Shown piece after piece: positions 15,557 to 21,638 of a stretch of 21,638 nucleotides of DNA. Made by a program: the position numbers and the translations under genes. The notes below the pieces were generated by a model. That model worked only from the letters and a program-made list of their open reading frames with translations, was not told where the DNA came from and made no database searches. The stretch spans positions 1-21,638 of the forward strand of contig DDWS01000065.1 in assembly GCA_002347685.1 (NCBI GenBank), written 5' to 3'. This DNA is from Syntrophaceae bacterium UBA2280. Its GTDB lineage: Bacteria > Desulfobacterota > Syntrophia > Syntrophales > Smithellaceae. Each line of letters starts with the position of its first letter. Positions within the stretch are counted from its first letter, which is position 1.

Positions 15557-16703
15557 TCATGAAAACCAATTCATTCCACAATGCAGTCTCATATCCATGT
15601 CTTGCAATAAGATCAAAATCACTTTCTCGCATACGAGCAAGCGTGGTTTTATATCCGGTGGCCTTTGATACTTCTTTTTCTGACATCCAGCTATGTAAAT
15701 GATTAGAGGTTATAGCGCCACTGCTATGCTCATATTGTTTAATACATTCGATAGGATTTGAACCTATTTGCAAGTACATTCCCATCGAGAGGTTATTCTT
15801 TAAAAAATTAACAAAAGAACGTACTCGTAGAGATCGTACTTGATCAAATGCCACATCAGCAAGTCTTCTAAGCCTTAAGGGATTCAATGGACCGGGAATT
15901 CTGTTTCTTGGAAAAGGTGCACCCGCATCTGATACGATTATGAAGTCAATCGGTACTTCATTATTTTGTTTGAGTATCTGCTTGCCCATATCGAAAAGAG
16001 ATTCTAAACCAAGGTTATCATAGACTCCACCATCGTAAAGATGAATTTTTTTCAACTTAGGAGTTACCATAGCAACCGAGTCCATTGAATCCCAATTTTC
16101 CTGTTTTCGCCATTGGTAATTTGTTGTGTTCAACATTAGCGGACCAATACCTCCAGGAAATGCTGCTGATACAGCCATCGCAATAGCTAGCTTGTAATTA
16201 GTCGTGTCTGCATAACCGATTTCATAATCTCCAATTTTGCTACCTTTAAATCGAAAGCGCTTTCCATTTTCTGCTGTAGTTCCATTGATCGACCAAACGG
16301 GCCATTGTGGAAGTTGATCAAGTGTTGCTGTAACGCCCCAACAATATTCAATGCTTTGCCTCAAAATGTTTGCTCTTGAGAGGATAAAATGCCAATTAAA
16401 TGGGTTAAAAATAAGGCGACATAAAGCGTCCGTCTGCAACGATTTACTCGTCAATAGATTACGAACGTGTGGTAACGTATGGTTGAGATACTGTGCTGAT
16501 GTCGGCCAGCAATTATTTGTTGTTTGAAACAATAGACCAGCGAAAAGACTGCCACCGGATACGGAAGAAATATGTCCAATTCTTTCGAGCCATCCATTCT
16601 CCGCCATCCTTTGCAATACACCTGCATGAAAAGCAATGGCCCGAACGCCTCCTCCTGACAAAGCAATTCCAATGTTTCTTTGTAATAAATCGCAAGAAAG
16701 CAT
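15549..16703 (-). CDS. patatin-like phospholipase (CapV-like effector)
   Basis: 384 residues. Patatin fold with the oxyanion loop SGGGVRA at about 16-22, nucleophile Ser49 in SVSGGS (the common bacterial variant of GxSxG) and catalytic Asp224 in DGGVYDNLG, giving the Ser-Asp dyad. No signal peptide or membrane helix, so a soluble lipid acyl hydrolase. In type II CBASS a patatin phospholipase (CapV) degrades the cell membrane when activated by a cyclic nucleotide; here the same enzyme class lies directly downstream of the E2-E1-JAB gene (4-nt gap, AAAAGAGG ribosome-binding site inside that gene). It is the likely killing effector of the locus. How it would be switched on is unclear, because no cyclic-nucleotide synthase is visible in the window. 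Confidence 0.88.
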   Translation of the reverse strand: MLSCDLLQRNIGIALSGGGVRAIAFHAGVLQRMAENGWLERIGHISSVSGGSLFAGLLFQTTNNCWPTSAQYLNHTLPHVRNLLTSKSLQTDALCRLIFNPFNWHFILSRANILRQSIEYCWGVTATLDQLPQWPVWSINGTTAENGKRFRFKGSKIGDYEIGYADTTNYKLAIAMAVSAAFPGGIGPLMLNTTNYQWRKQENWDSMDSVAMVTPKLKKIHLYDGGVYDNLGLESLFDMGKQILKQNNEVPIDFIIVSDAGAPFPRNRIPGPLNPLRLRRLADVAFDQVRSLRVRSFVNFLKNNLSMGMYLQIGSNPIECIKQYEHSSGAITSNHLHSWMSEKEVSKATGYKTTLARMRESDFDLIARHGYETALWNELVFMNV

Positions 16704-16707
16704 GTGT

Positions 16708-19086
16708 TTAAGCCTCTTTTACAGATGAAGAAATTTCACCAGAAGCACCTACGATAATCATTAACGCAGGTTGACCATCAAGGTACAATTGATCGGCAAG
16801 GTGTTTTAATAGTTCACGATCAATGGCACTTGGATAGGCGGAAGCAAATTCCGGGTGTGAATGCCATTCTCCTATATAGCCGACTATATTAGCTGTGCAA
16901 CGAGCAATGTCCTCTAGCGCGGCTTTCAAGCCTTCAATCCCTCTGGTGAAGCCTGTTCGATCTGCATCACTATCAGGTGGAGCTTTCAGTACATCTACTA
17001 CGTATATATGTTTCAGCTTCTGGTCAACATATCCCAAAATAACGCCGCCAGTTTCATTTGGAAGACGAGACATTCTAATCCTAATAAGTTTTTCTCTTAG
17101 GCCAGCATCCATTATCACATCCCAATCTCCGCATTTGAAAAGTGAGGACTCGTAAACGTGAATTTCATCAGCATTGAGAGCGCCTGTTTCAAAATCGCCG
17201 GACCATACCCGTATGTAAGCCGCAGGCTTATCCCGCAATAATCTGATCTGACGCGATAACATAGCGGCATGAAATTGAATGGTTTCATATGAAATAATGG
17301 CTGAAGCGTCCCGGCAACCAGCCCCGACTCTTATGTTTCCTCTGTGCCCCACCAAATGATCTTTCCCCCATTCTGCGTTGATAATCGCTCGATAATACTG
17401 TGCCTCCAGTGCGTCTAGTCTCAGCGATTTATCTGCTGGTTCCATTAGGAGCGCAGATCCACCTCCCGAAGGAGTTAAGAAAACAGATACCGAACGAGGA
17501 ACATCCTCCCTCTGTGATAGGTCACGTGGGATCTCGATAGTCGTTGTGGCGTCCACAAGAATATCAGCTTTTGAGATAGCGTCTTTAACAGCTTCTGAAT
17601 TGAAATCATTCGCGCTTTTGGAAATAGAGGCGGCATGGTAATAATCATCTTGATAGTTGAACTCCACCATGTCTTTCACAACATCGGTCTTAAAGGCGCC
17701 GACGTGAAAATTCTTGGCAATATGGCGTATGAGATTGTGTGATTTTACCATATCCGGATCAATGAAGCTCCAGGCCCCCCAGTGCTCCTTTGACCACATC
17801 TCCGCCAAGGATCCGCCCAGTGCACCTACACCTGCAAGTACCCCCTTGAAATCTGCGGTCTGTAGATCAACATCAGATGCGAAACGGGCTAAATCCCTTG
17901 TAACGGCTAACTTGACATCGACCGGCCATATCTTGATTTCACGCCAGTCCTCTTTATTCTCCGTTGTTCCTCCGCCGATTATCTCTATCGGATACCACTT
18001 ACCGTCAGAACTTGCCGATAAAACGTCCATTTTGTCGCCTAGCCCAGCAAGATCTGAGACGATTTCAAATGCCTGCTTGTAATTATTTTCAGGAGGTGAA
18101 TCAACTGACCGTTGCAGTTGCATTGAAAGGATGAGTAAGCATTCGCTTGAATCCTCATGGGCTATTCCACCAATGGCTTTCTCTTTTATGACATTTTTTA
18201 GCTTATTTAAGATTGCGCCTTCCCGAGCATTCATTTGATCATGAAGTTCCCCTAGCGTCCGAGGATACTGCTCGATAATGCCGTGCACCATAGAAGGAAT
18301 CGTAACTGCCAAGATTGTGAAATTCGAAGGCCGCTTATTTTCATGATGCTCCTGTGGAACCAGCAAAGCGCCGGCAGTTCTGTATTTCCCGGAGGGGATA
18401 CCGATTAATGGTATTTTGGACACCTTGTTCTTCGAAGTTTCTTGTGTCGTAATCGATCTTTTATCTTGGAAAAAGCATCGAACCACCTTGAAGTTCAAGG
18501 GAGGTCGATCAATCCTTATGGCTTGAGGCATTAAAACAAGATTTGGGTTTTCCGACTTTTCATCAAAATCAGGGGGAAGGACGATCTCGAAGGGGCTTTC
18601 GAAGTAAAGGGGCTCTAAAGACTGGTCATCCCGATGGAGAGTTCCTTTGGCCGATTCGCTGAGCCACCACAGAATTCGTTTAAGATGTTTCTGTGGTGTC
18701 CAGGTTCTTTCTAATGATTGCCATGTATCTGCATATAGACACAGTGATGCGGGTTCACCTGGTGGAACATGATTCATGTGTGGGAGGGTTGGAAAGTTAC
18801 TTCTGAGCGCCCTAACCTCGGGAAGTCTGTCCGGAGTGAAGACCAGTGCGAGTCTTTCGCGAACTTTAATGCCGGAAGGATTGCGGGAAGGTACCTGATC
18901 ATTAACACATTCGACGATTATCAGATCGGAGGTTTCGTTGTTTCGGGTCAGATGCCGAAGCTCAACAACCTCAAAATCTTTGCTTTCCCCACATAGCTTC
19001 AAAATCTTTTTCGATACGTTCTGCCTCAGGTTATCGGGGGCAAGGTCAGCATATTGTTCGCCAAAAGGAATAAATTCATTTATCAT
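16708..19086 (-). CDS. E2-E1-JAB triple fusion, ubiquitin-like conjugation/deconjugation protein
   Basis: 792 residues. The N-terminal region (about 1-190) ends in an E2-like core with catalytic Cys116 in PASLCLYADTW. A linker of unassigned fold spans 195-400. The ThiF/E1 adenylation domain (about 405-615) has the nucleotide loop GVGALGGS (419-426), the acidic FIDPDMVKSHNLIRH (441-455) and a candidate E1 thioester Cys591 in GAGCRDAS. The C-terminal JAB/JAMM metalloprotease (about 652-792) has Glu678 in NETGG and the zinc motif HSH (742-744), with Ser753 and Asp756. All three centres appear intact. In type II CBASS the same activities are split between Cap2 (E2-E1) and Cap3 (JAB). The start overlaps the MBL-fold gene by 4 nt (ATGA). 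Most likely it attaches a protein C-terminus to targets and removes it again; the modifier is not identified. Confidence 0.9.
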   Translation of the reverse strand: MINEFIPFGEQYADLAPDNLRQNVSKKILKLCGESKDFEVVELRHLTRNNETSDLIIVECVNDQVPSRNPSGIKVRERLALVFTPDRLPEVRALRSNFPTLPHMNHVPPGEPASLCLYADTWQSLERTWTPQKHLKRILWWLSESAKGTLHRDDQSLEPLYFESPFEIVLPPDFDEKSENPNLVLMPQAIRIDRPPLNFKVVRCFFQDKRSITTQETSKNKVSKIPLIGIPSGKYRTAGALLVPQEHHENKRPSNFTILAVTIPSMVHGIIEQYPRTLGELHDQMNAREGAILNKLKNVIKEKAIGGIAHEDSSECLLILSMQLQRSVDSPPENNYKQAFEIVSDLAGLGDKMDVLSASSDGKWYPIEIIGGGTTENKEDWREIKIWPVDVKLAVTRDLARFASDVDLQTADFKGVLAGVGALGGSLAEMWSKEHWGAWSFIDPDMVKSHNLIRHIAKNFHVGAFKTDVVKDMVEFNYQDDYYHAASISKSANDFNSEAVKDAISKADILVDATTTIEIPRDLSQREDVPRSVSVFLTPSGGGSALLMEPADKSLRLDALEAQYYRAIINAEWGKDHLVGHRGNIRVGAGCRDASAIISYETIQFHAAMLSRQIRLLRDKPAAYIRVWSGDFETGALNADEIHVYESSLFKCGDWDVIMDAGLREKLIRIRMSRLPNETGGVILGYVDQKLKHIYVVDVLKAPPDSDADRTGFTRGIEGLKAALEDIARCTANIVGYIGEWHSHPEFASAYPSAIDRELLKHLADQLYLDGQPALMIIVGASGEISSSVKEA

Positions 19087-20225
19087 TTAACACCAGCCCT
19101 CGGCGAAGGCTTTGACGTTATAATGGATATTCCCGAACCAAATACTTTACCGCCGCGACTGATGCCGCTGCTACCGATCTCGAATATGATGGGTTCCGGG
19201 TTTTTCTCGTTCGGCTCCTCCATAGTAACCAGAAATTTTGCACCGTTCACCTTCTTGAGATAACGCTCATAACATTTCTTGGTCTGGATATGCGGAGGTT
19301 CCTTTTGGTCACGCCCTTCTTTTGTGTCTCTAATAGGATTGCTGGAGCTGACAACGTAAGCGCTCTCTTTGCCCAGCAACAGCAACTCTTTTATTAAGGG
19401 CTTTGGTATTGTTTCCGGGTCGCCTTTCTCCTCACTCAGGGTTTTGTAACTGCAGTGATGGGGTAGGCTATAGATATCCCATTCCAAGCGATCCATTTTT
19501 TTGTGATATTTTGTCGCTTCAATAATTTCTTCCAATACTTCCCATTTGGAGTCGCCACTCGCCAAATAGTCAAATGTGTTGCTTCCCACTTTGAACCGGA
19601 CATTGAAAATGAGAGCTGCTTCGTTCCGCAAATCGTCACCCTCGTCAACATGCTTGATGAAAGGAGAGTGGCAGAAAAATTCGACGCCATCCTTATCGAG
19701 GGTATAGCTTGGTACAGTCTGTCCGGCATCCGTGATCATATGCCGGCGGGAATCGACAGTGAGATTGTTTTCTTTTAACCAATCTTTAAGCTTTTCCGGC
19801 TTGGAGAAGACACGGATGGCTTTTCCTTCTTTCAGCCGGTAGCGTGCTTCCTGCCGCCAAATCACAAACTCCGCGCTCTGTTCATCGTTGGTTGCGGTAT
19901 CCAGAATCATCGCAGCGGGCACCCAGAGTTCATCTATTTTTATTCGGCCATCGCCCTGATACTTCTTGGCATGGAGCAGTTCAAAGAATTCTGTGCTATT
20001 CTCAATATGGTCAGAATCCCCGTGGGTAAAAGCGACAACATCAAATGAAGTTTTTTTGCTATCTTTCAATTCTTCTTTGAGTCGCTTTTTCAGATCAATT
20101 TCCGGGATTTCTCCATTTTCTGCTTTTTTCAGGTGCCTGAAATCAAATAGCAGCCGTTTGCCATTTTCCAAAATTATTTGGCTAGTGTCACCATTGCCGA
20201 CAGGATAAAAAATAATTTGATGCAT
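19083..20225 (-). CDS. metallo-beta-lactamase-fold protein, ComEC/Rec2-like
   Basis: 380 residues from the ATG at 20225, which has a strong GAGGAGGAT box (20229-20237 on the complement) 4-5 nt upstream. The frame is open to an ATG at 20327, but that one has no ribosome-binding site and adds 34 residues ahead of the natural beginning of the fold (HQIIFYPVGNGDTSQ). Metal ligands: His68, Asp70, Asp72 and His73 in FTHGDSDHIE, Asp225 in ASGDSKWE, and His256/His257 in LPHHCSY. This is the pattern of ComEC/Rec2-type MBL domains, which act on nucleic acids or other phosphodiesters. No membrane segments. The last 30 residues (351-380) are Gly/Ser/Lys-rich and probably flexible, ending PRAGVK. A TATAAT on the minus strand (20254-20259) could serve a short leader. 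First gene of the operon, in the slot a CD-NTase would fill in CBASS. Confidence 0.85.
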   Translation of the reverse strand: MHQIIFYPVGNGDTSQIILENGKRLLFDFRHLKKAENGEIPEIDLKKRLKEELKDSKKTSFDVVAFTHGDSDHIENSTEFFELLHAKKYQGDGRIKIDELWVPAAMILDTATNDEQSAEFVIWRQEARYRLKEGKAIRVFSKPEKLKDWLKENNLTVDSRRHMITDAGQTVPSYTLDKDGVEFFCHSPFIKHVDEGDDLRNEAALIFNVRFKVGSNTFDYLASGDSKWEVLEEIIEATKYHKKMDRLEWDIYSLPHHCSYKTLSEEKGDPETIPKPLIKELLLLGKESAYVVSSSNPIRDTKEGRDQKEPPHIQTKKCYERYLKKVNGAKFLVTMEEPNEKNPEPIIFEIGSSGISRGGKVFGSGISIITSKPSPRAGVK

Positions 20226-20416
20226 AGGATCCTCCTCTAACCTTTTATAAAATATTATATGAAATAGGTTATCTTCCTCTCTCAACTCATAACGAATTAT
20301 TAATCGCTCCTGGTTCTGGATAGTCATTTTTTTAAAGACTGCTGTTTATATAATCGTCAGTAATAAAAAATATTTATTATTCGCACAATTTGTCACCTAA
20401 AATTATCAATTAATGT
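20226..20416. promoter_or_regulatory. AT-rich promoter region of the MBL/E2-E1-JAB/patatin operon
   Basis: The 191 nt between the HsdR fragment and the MBL-fold gene are strongly AT-rich and hold no gene other than the unlikely N-terminal extension of the MBL frame. On the minus strand a TATAAT (20254-20259) is preceded by TTGAGA at a long 20-nt spacing, so the match is only partial. A weak AT-only stem, TAATAAA with TTTATTA, lies near 20370. An operon promoter is expected here from the gene layout rather than proven by motifs. Confidence 0.3.
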
Positions 20417-21622
20417 TTATGCCGCTTCTGTTCCAAATAACCTGAAATTGTCTGCATAGAGGATTTCCGCTTGTTGCATGATCCGTATCATAAATGGTTC
20501 GAAATCCTCCTCTTTCACGCCCCTTCGGCGCAGCACTCTTTTTACTGCTGACCGCACAGCGGCCTTCACATCCTCACGGTGTGGTTCTGTCCAATCTACT
20601 TTCAGGTTCTTCTTGATAGTTAATACGACATCATGGATCAGTTCACACAGAAATTGCTGATCATAGATCGTAGCGTAGTTTTCGGCTACTGCATCATAGA
20701 AGGCCAATTCGTCAGACTGCAAATGCAGCTCTTTTGCCCGTGATTCATCGGCATCCATATCTTTTTTGATTTCCAACATAGCTTTGACTACTGCAGCCGC
20801 ATCAATCAGGCGATTGTGGTATTTCTGAAGTGTCTCCTCCAGCATTTTTCGAAATGACTTGGCCTTGGAAATGTTTTTGCGCTGTTGTAACTGGATGGCA
20901 TCATCAAGAATTTTATTGAGCAGCTTTAATCGCAGATCTTCATGGGGTTTGTCTTTAAAAGTCAGAAGGAATTGATCGTCAATAATCGAGATGTCCGCTT
21001 TTTCAAGCCCAGCTGCCGCAAAAATATCTACAACACCTTCCGATGCGACATTGTCGTCCACCAGATCGCGAACGGCCTTGTCCAGCTCATGCTCCTTCTT
21101 TTTTCCACCCGGCGTTAGCTTTTTAATCTGTTTGCGAACGCGCTGGTAAAAAATTATTTCGTCAGCAAAGACACGGCAATCATCCAGGTGTTTAACCAGG
21201 AGAAAGGCCATCGTCAACCGTAGCTCGGCTTGGAGGAACTGCTCACATCGTTCATCATTATCAGTCAGTGCGCCATAAACCAGAGAATACATATCCTCCA
21301 TTTCAATCCAGGACATACGCCGCCAGCTTCCGTAGTTCCGGCCTTCAGGTAGAATTTCTCCGACTTTTGACAGACAATCGAAGAAGAGGGGTTTTGCGGT
21401 ATCTTCGATGTCGGGGGCAGGTTCGCCTCTGCCACCACCCTGGCTGTACTTGGCGGTTGCCTCCCGAAGTTCGTCGCCGATGCCAATATAATCTACAATC
21501 AAACCGTGGGGCTTGTCCCTGAAAACCCGGTTTACGCGGGAAATAGCCTGGATCATGTTATGCCCCTGCATGGGTTTATCCACATACAGGGTGTGGAGAC
21601 AAGGGATGTCGGTGTGGACCAC
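20417..21622 (-). CDS. hsdR: type I restriction enzyme R subunit (HsdR), C-terminal fragment
   Basis: About 400 residues of the C-terminal half of HsdR, the ATP-dependent translocase and endonuclease subunit of type I restriction systems. It begins at DIPCLHTLYVDKPMQGHN and contains helicase motif VI (QAISRVNRVF) and VDYIGIGDEL, followed by the helical C-terminal domain that contacts the methylase complex (KNISKAKSFRKMLEETLQKY, FRLFGTEAA at the end). The nuclease and the first helicase domain would lie upstream. However, the in-frame codon at 21634-21632 is TGA and the sequence just before DIPCLHT does not encode the expected LTGF. The gene therefore seems cut off near 21611 rather than simply running out of the window. 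Probably non-functional for restriction. hsdM and hsdS are not visible. Confidence 0.8.
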   Translation of the reverse strand: MVHTDIPCLHTLYVDKPMQGHNMIQAISRVNRVFRDKPHGLIVDYIGIGDELREATAKYSQGGGRGEPAPDIEDTAKPLFFDCLSKVGEILPEGRNYGSWRRMSWIEMEDMYSLVYGALTDNDERCEQFLQAELRLTMAFLLVKHLDDCRVFADEIIFYQRVRKQIKKLTPGGKKKEHELDKAVRDLVDDNVASEGVVDIFAAAGLEKADISIIDDQFLLTFKDKPHEDLRLKLLNKILDDAIQLQQRKNISKAKSFRKMLEETLQKYHNRLIDAAAVVKAMLEIKKDMDADESRAKELHLQSDELAFYDAVAENYATIYDQQFLCELIHDVVLTIKKNLKVDWTEPHREDVKAAVRSAVKRVLRRRGVKEEDFEPFMIRIMQQAEILYADNFRLFGTEAA

Positions 21623-21638
21623 TCCCCAAAGTCAAGAC

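Noticed and set aside
16708..19086. Eight residues, not the canonical seven, separate HSH from the Ser of the JAMM motif in the JAB domain.
   Set aside because: Spacing of this loop varies in bacterial JAB domains, and Glu, both His, Ser and Asp are all present, so it is not taken as evidence of inactivity.
20226..20327. 34-residue N-terminal extension of the MBL-fold protein.
   Set aside because: No ribosome-binding site at 20327; a strong one directly precedes the ATG at 20225, and the MBL fold begins there.
1..21638. CRISPR arrays, rRNA and tRNA genes.
   Set aside because: No regularly spaced repeats, rRNA-like sequence or cloverleaf was seen on either strand by eye.

Overview
The window looks like the chromosome of an anaerobic, fatty-acid-degrading bacterium, most likely a Desulfobacterota (deltaproteobacterial, Syntrophales-like) organism. 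This is inferred from gene content (a compact beta-oxidation set followed by a periplasmic binding protein and a chemoreceptor) and moderate GC, not from a marker gene, so the taxonomy is tentative.

Left part (1-11808, plus strand): a decayed response-regulator receiver remnant (1-328) and a small thioredoxin-fold protein lacking CXXC precede a nearly complete beta-oxidation module. In order it holds thiolase, a long acyl-CoA dehydrogenase, an acyl-CoA synthetase, enoyl-CoA hydratase and 3-hydroxyacyl-CoA dehydrogenase. Together these activate a carboxylic acid, oxidise it, hydrate it, oxidise it again and cleave it to acetyl-CoA; only the electron-transfer flavoprotein is missing. A secreted PsbP-like protein, a periplasmic branched-chain-amino-acid-type binding protein and a methyl-accepting chemotaxis protein follow. 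Several intercistronic gaps hold strong inverted repeats, two of them perfect 17-bp stems.

Middle (11809-15276): a more AT-rich, gene-poor stretch with the marks of an acquired island: an orphan DUF2971 protein, a small ribbon-helix-helix-like protein whose promoter carries a near-perfect palindrome (probably autoregulated), and a tyrosine recombinase with all catalytic residues.

Right part (15317-21638, minus strand): a defence-type cluster. A C-terminal fragment of a type I restriction HsdR lies upstream of a tightly packed four-gene operon: a ComEC-like metallo-beta-lactamase-fold protein, a 792-residue E2-E1-JAB triple fusion (ubiquitin-like conjugation and deconjugation in one chain), a patatin-like phospholipase resembling the CBASS effector CapV, and an unrecognised 79-residue basic protein. 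The last three junctions are a 4-nt overlap, a 4-nt gap and an 8-nt overlap. The parts resemble type II CBASS (Cap2 + Cap3 + CapV), but there is no cyclic-oligonucleotide synthase (CD-NTase) and no recognisable ubiquitin-like protein. The MBL-fold protein stands where the nucleotide-signalling enzyme would be expected. This is the most interesting locus in the window.
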